Part shown: piece after piece, positions 32,632-45,221 of the stretch | How the letters are laid out: each line of letters begins with the position of its first letter | Position numbering within the stretch: the first letter of the stretch is position 1 | Assembly: GCA_020746835.1 (NCBI GenBank) | Contig: JAGPNK010000006.1 | Location: forward strand, 1,116,001-1,180,000 | Length of the DNA: 64,000 bases | Direction of reading: 5' to 3' | Source of the DNA: Stachybotrys elegans | Lineage: Eukaryota; Ascomycota; Sordariomycetes; Hypocreales; Stachybotryaceae | Notes under the pieces: model-generated | Database searches by the model: none | Told to the model about the DNA's origin: nothing | Seen by the model: only the letters and a program-made list of their open reading frames with translations | Position numbers and translations under genes: made by a program

Positions 32632-34965
32632 GTATGTGTGTGTGTCTGTCTGTCTGTCTGTCCATCTGTCTATGAGTGCGTGAAAGAATGCATCATTGAA
32701 CTTGTCTACACACCACCCACCTACCGCCTCGAATGCCTTATATCGATGGCTTGCTAGATCACCGGCATCCCGGGCGCTTAAATGGCCAACCTCACTGGTC
32801 ATACGGGCTCCGTTGTTCGACAGCAGTCCAATAGGGACTAGGGATCCCCCCCAAACTCTCCGCTGCCCTTCGGACTGCCGGACATCATTCGTGGCGGATC
32901 TCGAGGCCTGAAGGTGGTGTAAATCTCAGCACGGTCCTGGGGGATCTCATCATGGCCTGTCTTTACCCCTCACCTCGCTGTGCCCTTCAGTGGGCTGTGC
33001 TAAAGCGGCGAGTGCCTGCTAGGTTCCATGCTCCTTCAGGCTGCCCACCTACCCTCCTGATCTGGGTCAAGACGGGTTGGGCTGATTGCCTGGCTGAAGG
33101 AGCCGGGCGGGTGTCGCTGATGCCACCAACAGCGTCGCGCGACTTTTTTCTCTCTTTCATCGAAGGCAGGGCAGCTTGGTTCCAGCGCCTGATCAGTACC
33201 ATCCTGTTAGCATGACCCTCCCATCTCATCCGTGGACTTCGGCCTGTTTTGGGCTGTCTTAGGATGCAGCACTGGAGTGACGGATACACAACGGACAGGG
33301 CGTTGTAATTCCAACGACGGCCTGGGCCTGTTCCAAAATGCCCCAGGCATGCCCTACGAAGCGTGGCCGCCAGCACGTTTTCCTCGGCGCATGCCCACGA
33401 TCCAGCCTCCCATGCTTCTATAACCCTCCCGTCGTGGCCAGATGCCGTAGCCATCTCCCATGTCGCACAGTTGCATACAGCCACCTCGTGTCTACGTCCC
33501 TGGTGCGTGCAGTTTGGCGGCAAACCTGCCTGCACGTGGAAGGTCGTGAGTGAATCGATCAGAAGTAACCAACGAATCCAGCATCCTATCCAAGACTTCT
33601 ATTTAGTCCGTGTTTAAGCACTTATCTATGGGTAGATGGCCACTTCGTGTACTCTATCCTAACTGCTAGAATATGTCTGGCATGGAAATAATGGCACTGA
33701 TACTGGCTTGGTATCCAGCACAGCCAGATTATCAGTGGCTACACCAAGGGCGACGACGGAGCCGCTCCTCTATTCACCTTACGGCTATTACGCGAATGTC
33801 TTTCGTGCAGTGCATGTTGATGGGCTTTTGAATATGGCCACATCTCAAGCTGGTCTGGACGGGTAGTAGGTCCCTCCACCGCCCAGCATACCGATGCCGT
33901 GCCTACATAAGCCAGTACATCGAAAGCAGGAAATGTGTGCATTATACGATCCAAGAGGGACAGACGTGACATCACTCGAATGGTGCAGATACCTACCTAC
34001 GCCTATAGCACAGGCTATAAGGTAAGACTCGGTATCACGTAGGTACTCAGACGTTGGTCTCGCACGAATAGACGCTTCGGTTCTTCACACACTGCCATCA
34101 CAACCACCATACCTGCCACCTACTGTCCACCTATTGACAGGCAGGCACCTCACCTGGTATTCCTCGCCTCTATTCTGTACGCGCACTGCTGAACCTGAAA
34201 CGCGTCACCGCGACTGTTGTTTTGAATGTAACCCCGCCGCGTCCACCACCAAGGTCAGCTCGCCCAGGTATGAGGGCCCACCAAAACTGGCTGCACTGCC
34301 GATTCTGGCCAGTACGAGCTGCCCCTCCCCCCACCCGCTTGGCCAAAACAAGCTTTACCACATCAGGCCGTCCTGCACCCTGATTCAAGTCATTCATGCC
34401 CCTCCATCTTGCGCCAGAAGCTGCATCCTGACGCCGCCGAAGTGTTTTCTGGGCTGCGACACAAGCTTAATTCGCAGGAGGGGAGAAGGGCTTCTGTAAA
34501 TACACATGTAGGCATGTAGGTAGGTTAAGTAAGTATGGATGTAGACAGGTAATTTTGAATAGCAAGCGTGCGTTCTGTCTTGCAGAAGCCATCAACGCTA
34601 CTTGGCCTGCGTGGCATAAATCATGATTGCCCTGGCCTGCCGGTGCCGACGCAAGAGCTGATGCAATGCGTCTCCATCCTGGCCCGTCGTCTTGGTCTCT
34701 TGATGCCCCTCCCATCCCGTGCTGGGTAACCCTGGCTGACCCTGGCAGCTAGTTTTGCTCGGGATTGACGTAGTGGGATTTGCAGCTGCCGTCCAAATGG
34801 TGCCTCCCCCACCACGTCTTTACAGCTCTGAGCTCCCCTCCCACTTCTCCCCTCAACATCAACCCCTTATGATTTTCTCACGTCCCAAAGATACCATCAT
34901 CGAGAAACATTAATCATTTCCATCACCTTTCTCTCAACATCCGGAGTCTTAAAGCACGCAGGATC
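30881..34965. other. 4.1-kb gene-poor divergent region HMG-box gene / het-c
   Basis: It holds two promoters, a compound CT/TG/TCTG microsatellite at 32590-32672, poly-T tracts near 31465-31493, and short repeats such as CACCACACCACACCACACC near 31950-31970. Open frames are short, and none has a domain or a believable exon chain. I see no gene. Confidence 0.5.
32590..32672. repeat. Compound microsatellite (CT)n-(TG)n-(TCTG)n
   Basis: About 20 CT units run from 32590 to 32629, then TATGTATGTGTGTGTG, then TCTG units to about 32672. Likely hypervariable between strains. Confidence 0.9.
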
Positions 34966-37778
34966 ATGCTTCAACTCCAGAACCACGGCTTCCTGGTGGG
35001 GCTTGTGCTCCTCGTCGCTCTGGCCACTCCGGCCGCTGCCTTTGGAGCTGGAAACATTGCCTCCATCTCCAAGGTTGAGGGTCAAAACTGTGAGTTTAAT
35101 CTCGCAGCCTGGCACCTACGTATAACGCAATTACTTACCAGATCCTAGGGCGTCATGGTGACATCGAGGATGCACTTCTGACTCTGGCCATGGCCCAAGC
35201 CTTCGGCGGCAAGAAATTCAACAAGATTATGGTTTCCAGAACCTACTTTGGCAACTGGCTGCGTGACTACTCCCAGGCCATCGACGTAGGTACCGTTTCC
35301 AGCGTCTCGGCTGAAGCCATTCGTCTGCTTCTCTGCGTCCTGGGCTTCCTCACCTTTGGCTTCGGCTCTGGCGAGTTTGAGGTCACTGCCGATCGCCTGG
35401 GATGCTACCGCCCCGAGGATCACATCGACAACCCCAAGAACTACGCCGACAACAAGGACGCTCGCGACTACGATCGACGCCTGCGAGGCCCTATCGACGA
35501 GGCACAGGAGCTTAGCATCGACCGCGAGACGGGTATGAAGAACTACATCGCCAATGAGCGTGCCGGCATCATGACCTCTGCCCAGCACTGCCGAAAGCTC
35601 TTTGGCCGATGCATCGAGCTCGGTCGTCGCTACAAGGATAGGGGAAACAAGAGCGATTTCTACGAGTCTCTGCGTCTCATGGGTACAGGACTTCACTGCC
35701 TGGAAGGTAAGCTCACCGAATCGCTGGTGTTTTCCACCTCAAGTAACCAACTAATACGGCCGTAGACTTCTTCGCCCACAGCAACTACTGCGAACTTGCT
35801 CTGATTGAGCTTGGGGAGCGTGACATCTTCCCCCACTGCGGTAGCAACACCAGGATGGAGCTTGAGGGAGCTCGAGGAGACGTCTATCCAATCGTTACTG
35901 GTACCTTTGGAGGTGTCGACTTTCTCCATTCGGTTACTGGCGAAGGTAGGGCCGACTCGGATAGTCTACTCTGAACAGATGGCTGACCATTTACCAGTTT
36001 CCGACAAGCTGACCCAGAACGAGGTTGACGAGCTCGAGGGCACACTTAAGGAGAGCCAGAGCGCCGATACCAGCCTGCTGCGTGAGCTGCTTGACAAGAT
36101 TCCCGATGGCCTCTTTGGCGGCAAGCATCAGAGCGATAAGGTTGAGGAGCTTCAGTCGAATGCCTCTGCTGCGCAGATGGAGAACACTTCGGTCTCTCCT
36201 CGTGATCCCGAGGAGTTCACCGAGTACGTTAAGAACATTTTCCGCCAGGTCATGCCTGCTATCGAGTTCCACGACGATGTCATGAAGAGCATCACCGCTG
36301 CTGTGGAGAAGATTCCCGTCCTTCCCAAGGTCATCGAGCAGCTGGAGGAGCAGCTCTCCCGCTTTGTCTTCTCTGTCATTGCCCCATTTGTCGTTCCTCT
36401 TATCCACCAGATCAGGAACGAGCTCAAGACTGGTTCTGATGAGATCATCCAGAGCAGTGAGAGGGAGCAGCACATCGTTTTCGAGGACGATGATTCCACT
36501 GATCCCACTCACTCCATGTTGTCCAAGGATCACTTCTCCAACGTTGGTTCAACCCCAGCTCGTTGTGTGTCAGTACCCATATCCACTAACACTTCTTAGA
36601 TCCTCAACGAGGTTGCCGGTCGCGCCTCTGCCAGCATGGTGCACTGGGTCGTTCCCCAGATCATGAAGGCTATCGATGACGAGGGTGCCGACGTGGACCG
36701 TCTGTTGACCCGTGTCATCTACGGTGTTTTGCATCATCCCGCTCAGCGCGACATGGGCCGTGATGGTATTTCCGAGGGCCGCCAACGTCTGTTTGGCGTG
36801 GTCAAGGACTGGTGGGAGGAGAAGGGCGATAACCAGCGCGATGATTACCGTAGGAAGCTCTCTCGCCGTGGCGTTCAGAATGGCGAGAACCATAAGGAGG
36901 GTGTTCACGACACGGGACACGGCCACGGCTGCGTGGGTAAGCTGAAGATGCAGAAGCTATATGGTACCCCCGACACTCTGGAGGACAAGATCGCCGGCGC
37001 TGCTGCCGACGCCATCGTCAAGGGTGCTACTGGCGCCATCTCGGATATTGTTGGCGGCAACAGACGAGAGGAGCGAAGAGAAGAGGGTGGTCTCGGTGGA
37101 TTCCTCAATGCTGCCTCGTCTTTCCTTGGGGATGCGCTTGGCGGCGAAGATAAGGAGCGCCGCGAGCGAGAGACTAGGCGTCACGACGACGACGACTCGC
37201 ACACTAGAACTGAGGTCGAGTACCGACGCGACGGCGACCGCTATGGACAGACACAGCACAGCGAGACGAGCTACAACGATGGCGGCCGGTCCTCGGAATA
37301 CCGCCAGTATGAGCAGCGGGACTCGCAGGATGGTCGTCAGACCAGTGGTTACGGCTACGAGGAGAGGACCGAGTCTCGTCCCACATATGGCGGCTATGAG
37401 GAGCGCACTGAGCGTCGCGAGTACCACTCGAGCGGCTACACTCAGGAGAGCAGCTACACCAGCGGCGGTTACCAGCGCCAGGAGGAGAGCAGCTACAGCA
37501 GTGGTGGTGGTGGCGGCGGCTACGGTGGAGGATACGAGCGTCGCGACGAGGGGGGCTACGGCGGCGGCGGTGGTGACTATGGCCGTCGCGAGGAGAGCAG
37601 CTATGGCAGCGGCGGTGGTGGTTACGGTGGTGGGGACTATGGTCGACGTGATGAGGACAGCTACGAGCGCCGCGAGGAGGGAGGATATGGTGGTGGTGAG
37701 GGATACGGCCGACGTGATGATGAGAGACGACGATATGATGATGATGAGAGACGCGACCAGGGCGGTTACGGATACTAG
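34966..37778 (+). CDS. het-c: Het-C family protein (heterokaryon incompatibility HET-C)
   Basis: Five exons (34966-35089, 35149-35706, 35766-35945, 35998-36542, 36600-37778) encode 861 residues. In Neurospora, HET-C allele mismatch between fused cells helps trigger vegetative incompatibility. A signal peptide is clear (LVGLVLLVALATPAAAFGAGN). The conserved domain starts NIASISKVEG and WRHGDIEDALLTLAMA, with FNKIMVSRTYFGNWLRDYSQ and later HCLEDFFAHSNYCELALIEL. A more variable segment (about 36000-36200) corresponds to the area where Neurospora alleles differ by indels. The last ~200 residues are low-complexity Gly/Tyr/Arg/Glu (RREESSYGSGGGGYGGGDYG-like), as in the Neurospora protein. Intron 4 has a weak GTTGGT donor but restores HFSN|ILNEVAGR. 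No HET-domain (pin-c-like) gene is adjacent in view. Confidence 0.92.
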
Positions 37779-39435
37779 GTTCTTGTTGAGTTGGCACTGA
37801 GATAACACCTACGTCTATCTGTTTGTTTGAGCTTGGTGGTTCTTGGGTTGCTGCTATAGCTGTTGTAGTGCTATAATCAAGTGACTGGGGGTGGAATTGA
37901 ATTTGCTGTTCTTAGTAGTCCATCCACATCATGGTAGGATACCCTATACTAATTCTCGTGGCAGAAATATGCAACATGCATCACAAACAATCCCAATGTG
38001 GTGGTAGCAGGAGGCTGTGTTTGTTTTGTTTTTTTGTTTTTGTTTTTATTTTAATTTTTGTAATGTCTTTCTTATGATCGGCCATGGTTGTCTTTTCGTA
38101 TCTTGTTCTGGTCGGCTGCCTCTCTACAATATGTAATGGTCCAGATATTATAGTGCAGAAATTGAAAGCGAGTGAATGTGAGACTAGAGGTAGAATAACA
38201 GTAACGATGGCTACAAACTGCACTGATAACTGCAACCCATCAACGCAAGACCATAACATATATTCTACACGAACAAGAAAAAGGCTATTATTCATACAAT
38301 GCCATGTCGTGCCATGCAGCGCCATCCCATGTGGGAAACGGGTCGTGAACACAAAAAGCACGTGTGGGGCTATGTTGGACGTTTCTCTGTGCCAAGGCAA
38401 ATATTGAGTTGCCCAGGTGAAGACGCATACCAGTTTGGGGAAAAAGAACAGGACAAGGCAAACTGTTGCTGAATTTAGAACAGCAATGCCCGAGGCTACG
38501 AAGCAATGCAACCATCTGGTGGGGGAGAGACGACTAGGGACGAGTGGGCGGCGCGAGTCATGCAATGGGCATTTCTGTAGCCATCGAATCATGAAGAAGG
38601 ACAGCTGTAGTGCCATTGGGGGCGCACGCGCGTCCGCGTGTGTGCTGATGCCGGCCGTATTGACCGTATCGAGGAGGAGGAAAATGTGGGGAGAAGCATG
38701 CATTTTAGATAACAGGCTGGGGCTGGATCAACGGGACTTTCGTTGAAACCGTAGCCTGTTTGCCCGTGTGTAACGCGACGCGACCTAAGACCCTCACACT
38801 TGATTATTACTGACTACTCTCCTAGCCACAGTGGCAGGTAAGCCGAAGAGAGAGTACGGAGTACATATGCAGGCAATTCGGGAAGCGGGAGCATCAGCCA
38901 GCCCAGTTTTTTTCCGGAGAGATTCTTCCAAGCGCCTCCTCTCCCTACCCGTCCGTGCCAATGACGCAAGCCGCTGTGGTGGGCTGAGAGATCTACAGAC
39001 CATCAGCCCTCACACACAGTCGTCGGGCACAGCCAGACTGGTCTCACTGGGCAAGGCGGCAGGATAGGGCTGGGAGACGTATGCACCATGACGGACCAGT
39101 GTCGCTCAACGCCCATCACTCTGCCGTCTGACAGCTCCCTTCTCTGCGAGGCCTTGCTTGAGGTTGGGGGCCATCCGCCTTGCAAGTGGCATTGTCGTAA
39201 CATTCACCCCCCATACAGTACACATGGGCCCACCCAATTCGTACAAGTGCAACGCGACAATTCCAACTCTAGAAGGCATCTACTCTCGAGGTTAGGCTGT
39301 GCAACAAGGCAGTGAAAAGAACAAGATGGGTGTACGTTCCCCTGGGATTCGGTATAAAGCCATGTCAGCCTCTTCTGGGCTCGACATGGAGCGGGCACAC
39401 ACAATGTGACAACCAAGCTCCGAGACACAACGATA
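37779..39435. other. Intergenic region het-c / DUF6536 gene
   Basis: About 1.65 kb. A long A/T tract (38020-38060, repeated TTTTTG and TTTTAA) lies after het-c. A 240-codon ATG-started frame on the minus strand (37981-38703) crosses this area but looks spurious. I see no supported gene. Confidence 0.5.
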
Positions 39436-41651
39436 ATGGGTGCCGCGCAACAGCTCGAAGGGCTGCTCGCCCATACTTCAGAAGACACTTCTCTGCTCCG
39501 AAAACTCCAGGTCAGGGTTGGTTCGTGGCGGGTGACAGTCTTTGTGGGCGTGGTCACGGCGTGTCTCGTTCTCGCGGCCAACGTGGCACTTTTGATCTGG
39601 GCTGTAAATACCGCCCCAATCGATGGCGAAGGGACAGCTGTAGTTTTTGAAGGTCAGTTTTCGTGCAGTCGTCCTTTTGCGCCCACCGGCGGGATCTCCT
39701 TCTGACGTCCCATCGAGGCTCCTGCGAGGCCAGCGAAAACGCTACGCTGTGGCCCGATCTCCTCATCAACATCTTGTCGACATTGCTGCTCGGGGCCAGC
39801 AACAACTGCGCTCAGATACTGGCGGCGCCTGCGAGGGAGGATATCGACAAGGCCCACGCCAATGGCGAGTGGCTCGACATTGGCGTGCCGAGTGTACGTA
39901 ATCTCTTCTACATTCCTCGCAAGAGGGTCATTCTTTGGTTGGTCCTCTTCAGCAGCTCTATCCCACTGCACTTGGTGTAAGCAGCGTCTCCTTTCATGGA
40001 CGGTACGCGAGAAGCTAAAGGGCCTCTTACCAGATACAACTCCGTCGTATTCCGGGGCCTTGGATGGATCTCGAACGGTTGCTTAGTCGTCACCGAGGAC
40101 TTTGCCGAGGGTAGAGGGTGGAACAAAACCCGCATAGATGGGCTTTGGCTGGAATATGTAGAAGACCTGGAAGCATCTGTGCTGGCGGGTAATTTTACTC
40201 GCCTCGAAAACGACGAATGCATCCGGAGATTTGCAAACACCTCGCCCCAAACGGCATGGAGCACAGTATTGCTCGTGACGTACCTCGATATCTATCCCAC
40301 GGCGTGGGACCTTCTCCCAGGTGATGCCCCCGAGCCCTCTGCCAGCTGGAAGGCAGCTGTACTACTACCACCTACGATAACGGAACCACTGCATGGAACA
40401 TTGAAGGCCGTACCACATGCCATGCTATGTTTAATGAACCTGTCATCAACACCAACGAGCCTCGCAATTGTTCAGCCGTTCAGGTACCAGTTAATTACTG
40501 CTTGGCCGAACCGACAACCCCACGCTGCACCGTCAATGTCAGCGTGATGCTTCTATCTATTGTCATCGCCTTCAACGTTGTCAAACTCATTTGCTTGGTT
40601 GCCGCAATTTTCTGCGGCCGGGGCCACGTTCCCCTCTTGACCACCGGCGACGCGATTGCTTCGTTTCTTGAGCAGCCGGATTCTACGACAGCCAATGTGG
40701 GTCCCATATCAAGGGCAACTGTTCAGGAGACCATGGCAGCCCAGAAAGAGGATTGGATTCAAACGAGGCACACGTTTAGAAAGATGCCTCACCGATGGTC
40801 CAACGCTTCGAGTGTCACTCGGTGGACTGCATGTATCGGCCTGTGAGTAACGCGCACCATTCCTCCTCTCCAGCAGGCAAATCCAGCTAAATCTTTGATT
40901 CAGATGGTCGTCCGCCTGGATCTCCGGTGCTGTATTGCTTGGCATCGCCTTTGGCAGCAACAACATAGCCTTCACCGAGAGTTTCAGCGGAAGTCCTATG
41001 AACCAAGTGCTGGGATCACTGGAGTGGTCACTACCCACCAGCGTGCTGCTCTCCAACACGCCCCAGATCATCATCAGCTTCGCATATCTGTTCTATAACA
41101 GCATCTTCACTTGCATGACCCTGTCCTACGAATATGGGCGGTTTGCCACAGTACGCAAACCGCTCCGAGTGAGCCAGCCAAGCCCTTCTGGGACCCAACG
41201 GTCTTCATTTTGGCTACAACTGCCCTACCGATATATCATACCTGTGATGGCTGCAATCACGCTACTGCATTGGACAGTCTCACGGAGCTTGTACCTGATT
41301 CAGCTAACCGTGTACGATGAAGATGGTGCTCAAATCCCTTCGGAGTCTTTCAAGGGCTGCGGATTTTCGCCGTACCCTATCCTCTTCTCCCTAGTCATAG
41401 GGGCAGCAATGATGATTGCTCTCTTGTGGCTCTCTCGCCGACAACTGGAGCCCACGGTGCCTCTTGCAGCCTCGTGCTCGCTGGCTATAAGTGCTGCAAC
41501 TCATGCAGCACAGGGAGAGACAGATGCAGCAATCATGCCTATTCAATATGGTATTGTTCCAGCAGCTGGTAAGGATGAGGAGGGTTATAGGCGGATTGGA
41601 TTCTCAAGTGAGCGTGTTGAGCCTCTGTCCTTGACCGAGGTATATAGATGA
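39436..41651 (+). CDS. DUF6536 multi-pass membrane protein, frame break or weak intron inside
   Basis: Proposed exons are 39436-39652, 39718-39976, 40034-40320, 40407-40842 and 40904-41651 (648 residues). The N-terminal DUF6536-like part has a first span after RVGSWRVTVFVGVV, then LLINILSTLLLGASNNCAQI, DIGVPSVRNL and IPRKRVILW. A Cys-rich outer segment and three or more C-terminal spans follow (IISFAYLFYNSIFTCMTLSY, YIIPVMAAITLLHW, SLVIGAAMMIALLWLS). Such proteins are common in filamentous fungi and have no known activity. The third intron (GTGATG at 40321, AAG at 40406, 86 nt) is weak. It restores frame, but the removed stretch also reads as plausible Cys/Thr-rich protein in the downstream frame, so a one-base frameshift near 40345-40355 is an alternative. 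Other junctions are strong. Confidence 0.75.
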
Positions 41652-44360
41652 AGTTTACTCGATGGTCTGCTTGCTATGCAATGAACATCTCAATTTGCTT
41701 TGTTAATTTACTAAAATGGCAATTGTAAACAGTACTGGGCCTAGGCAACACGGCAAACGGTAACATGGGTATGCATCTGGAAGGCCATGTGCTTGTCCGT
41801 ACCTTCGCTAAGTTGGCTAGCAGGGCCACGACGTCTCACCAATCCTCAAGACAATTCATATTGCTTGGATGCAGCAATGGTCCGTTCTGGCTATCAGTTG
41901 CTTTGTCGGTCCTAGCGGGGGTCAGAGAAACTTGAACTGGGCGGCGCAGCTGAGTGGGGAGGGGGAGAGGCATGACAGGCGGGACACGGGAATCAAGCTT
42001 TTGGTGGGCGTGCAAAGAAGCCTTTTCGGGCGGACCCTTTGCCCGCCTCGTGTAAGATAAAGAGCCGGCTGGCTACCCCCTCGTCGTGGTTGAAATGGGT
42101 TGAAATACGGGCTGGCGAGTAACAGAAGGGAGTCACCCCGCTGTGTACATAAGCGATATCTTTTGATTGCATCGTCGAGGTCCTGCTGGCGGGTCTTTGG
42201 GAGAGAGGAGGGCCGTGAGCGATGCTGATCAGCCACCACAAGCAGCTTGATCTGCAGCTGGATGGGCGTACGCGCGTGTTAGACAGAAAGAAGGATCTTC
42301 GCCTGCCACTGACTCTAAGCCACGACCAGAAATGAATCATCACCGCTTCGAGTAACACGGGAACCGCGTGCTCTGTCAAAGACCATGAGTGTGGTACTGA
42401 CGTCGGTCTGAACCTGCGGCCATGCCAACCCGATGGCATCCATCCAGATCTCTGGGCGATGAACTCTTATCGGGCTAAGCCGTCACCGGGCTGTGAGTAA
42501 AATAGTGCGCTGGCCATGCAGGCACACCCGACGGCAGAAGAAAAAAGAAAAGAAAAAAAAAAAAAGGACCCCTTCTCGTATGACCAGGGAGGGATGCCCC
42601 GGGGTTGGCCGTCGAAAGGAAGTGCTCGGAGCCCCTGCCTGGCCAGGTACATTATGCAACGCATCGTCACTGTGATGTCGGTGTAAGGAGGAGGAGGGCG
42701 CCGGGCGCTTCCTTCATTCCGCAGGTGTTGAAGCTGACGTGATGAGAGTCTTTGGCGATGTAGAATAAGAGAGCTTGGACCTGGTTTGTAGGACAAGTAC
42801 TCCGTATTGCCTGATAAATTAGGGGATGAAGTTGGTTGTGTTGTGTTGATGGCGGCGGGCCCGGTGCCGTTCTTGCTGTCACTACGACCTACCTACATTA
42901 TGTAGGGTGTGATAGGCAAGATAGGTTAGCAATTCGGAGCCCACCATTCTCGCAAATAGCCCGAGCCTCCAACCATGGGGTTGCATTGCACGTAGTGGCA
43001 AATAAACTGACTGGTGCAGCGGGAGCTTCGGGACCTGCCTTTGTGAGCCGTAGGGCACAGGGCCTTTGGCAGCAGCTGAAGCCACCCTGATGCCAGACTG
43101 GGGTTCATAGATATGGAGCAAAATTGTACGTAAATACCGATTGCAGCGCAGCAGCCCATGCGGGATGGGTTCAGGTCACTCACTGGAGGAAGCTCCCGCG
43201 GGTGTGATGAGCGAGTGCCCCGTCCTATGCGAGGCGGCCGGCACTGACAGGGGCTCAACTCAGGCAATCAGGGCAATGGCCCTGCTCGGCAAGCGTGTGA
43301 TGGCAGACTGTAGGCGGTTGAGTGAGTGGTTGATGGTTTAATTCTGGGTACTTGTAGGCCCTCTTATCATGAGACAGATTAGCGGGCAGGCAGAGATGGG
43401 CGTCTGTAATGTCAGGTAGCCTGCTGACCGTCTGTTACGCCGCTAGGGGGCGTTTATTACGTACGGCAGCCATCCAGCAGCGCACCAGCACCGGCACAGG
43501 CACAGGCACAGCCACTGCCAATGCTAATGCCAATGCAAATCCCGTGCCGAGCCGAGACGACTCTGATGCTGTCTAGGTGTCACTGCTGGCGACTTGTGAT
43601 TTGCGAGATTCATTGGGTAGGCTGCCTGATTTCTTTGACTTGCTGGCAGGCTGGCTGGCTGCAATAAATCCATTCTCATCACCCCCTTCGGAACCTGGTT
43701 GCCGGCCCAAACCTCGTAGCTCCACCCCAATCCCCGTCTTCCAGCTTGAGGCGTCCCATCCAAGACAAGGCCCAAAATCCGAGTCCCATCTCTCTCATAC
43801 GTGCCAAAGCCGAGGAGACCCCCCCTCTTCCCCCTTACCTCATTGCTGCCTTTCGCATTGACTGACACTTTTCTGTGGCGTTACTTACCACCCCCCAAAT
43901 ATATATATTTCCGTGGGAGAAATAAACCCGATGGTGAAGCTGATGCGTCAACTGACACGGTATTAATGGTATTGTTTGGACATTCTGGAGGGCCCCATTT
44001 CTTCGTCTTCGATCCAGTTCAAACAGCCACCTCCACTCCACGCTGCCGGCCACTACATGTACCTACCTAGCCTAGCAGCTAATGAGATACGGGGAGCGAG
44101 AAGGCCCAAAGCCCAAGTAAGACAAAGTCATCTGGCATCCTCCTCCCCCCGACTTGACCCGTTGGACCCAAAGGTGTCACTCGAGTTTACATCTCCGACG
44201 CTACCGCTTCCCTCGCGCATCAACGCATCAACGCCTCCCGTATCCACTGCACACAAAGCACCAGCGCAGCAGGCCCGTCCTTGCCGCTAGTCTGCCGTTC
44301 TTACCGTCTAGCTCCGGCCTCTCTCTCTCCCGCACTTTTGAATCGCTGCTGGCTCTGCTC

Positions 44361-44363
44361 TTC

Positions 44364-44395
<32 letters not shown>

Positions 44396-44397
44396 CC
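44361..44397. repeat. (CTG)n trinucleotide repeat in probable 5' leader
   Basis: Around eleven CTG units, one changed to TTG, lie about 830 nt before the RING-gene start. Confidence 0.85.
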
Positions 44398-44743
44398 GAC
44401 CGACAATTTGTCGTGCCAGGGTGCTTCATTTCATTCCAAACCTACCCGATCTTCCTGCGCTACCCACTCACTCACTCCAGTCCGCACAGAGTACTCCCGC
44501 CCTCCCGCACAGCCGGCGCTTCCCAACAGGTACCTTCATACTACTAGCCTGGCCCAACTGGTCGACTGGCCCTGGTTCCTTCTGCTTCTGGTCCTGGCTC
44601 TGCGCTCCCCGCCCAGTATCATCTTCCCTCCTCCTAATTACATTACCTACCTACCTCCCTCCCTGTCTTGCACCTCCCTCTCCCTCCGTCATCCCGTGTC
44701 CCTAGAAATCGACGAGGTGCAAGAAAAGAAACGCCGCCTCGCC

Positions 44744-44815
44744 AAACCGCACCGCACCGCACCGCACCGCACCACCACAGCATCCCCCAACATCGCGCCG
44801 CACCGCACCGCAACG
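44744..44815. repeat. (CACCG)n pentanucleotide repeats
   Basis: CACCG/CCGCA units occur in two runs (44744-44773 and 44796-44815) separated by a 20-nt spacer. Unit spacing is uniform and short, so this is simple repeat, not CRISPR. Confidence 0.8.
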
Positions 44816-45221
44816 CAACGCATCGATCCCATCCCGTCGCAAACTTCTCGATTCACTCCGTCTCCACCTCCGCATTCATCGCGCCGCCTACCCCATTCAG
44901 CCCTCGACCTCTTCGCGTTGCAATCCCGCCCCCTTGGGCAGCCTTTCTAGGCTGTTCTCGAGTCCTCCCTCCACCGCCGCTGCCACACTTGCCGCCGCTG
45001 CTCCTCGTCGGCGGCCTCAAGATCATGCCGACAACTCAATGACGAAATATGTATCACAAGAATGTGTAAGTTATTCATCTCATCTTTACTTCCCCAAGTC
45101 TCGCATGCTTTCCACCAATTCATCTTGATTCTCCGCTCTTGGCTCAAGGCTGTCGCCTTGTTCCCTGACCCTTCCTTGGCATTACGATGCTGACCGTCAA
45201 TAGCGCTCTCCGAGATTCGAA

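Larger units (their letters stand above)
41652..45221. other. 3.6-kb gene-poor region and long leader of the RING gene
   Basis: It holds poly-A (42541-42566), a GGCACA-like repeat near 43490-43515, CTG and CACCG repeats (listed separately) and a strongly C/T-rich block 44200-45000 that looks like a long 5' leader. A likely leader intron runs 45066-45203 (GTAAGT, branch CTGAC, AATAG). Several long plus-strand open frames here are low-complexity Pro/Ser/Leu products of the C/T bias. I see no gene. Confidence 0.5.

Noticed and set aside
36957..37808. 283- and 279-codon frames over the het-c tail
   Set aside because: Products of the repeat-rich Gly/Tyr/Arg coding region read in other frames.
37981..38703. 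240-codon minus-strand ATG frame after het-c
   Set aside because: Odd composition, Lys/Thr low-complexity end from an A/T tract, no domain or splice support; most likely chance.
44744..44815. CRISPR-like regular repeat
   Set aside because: Five-base units without unique spacers in a eukaryotic genome; a simple pentanucleotide repeat.
44154..45042. Overlapping Pro/Ser/Leu-rich frames before the RING gene
   Set aside because: They arise from a C/T-rich leader with CTG and CACCG repeats; no consistent start or domain.
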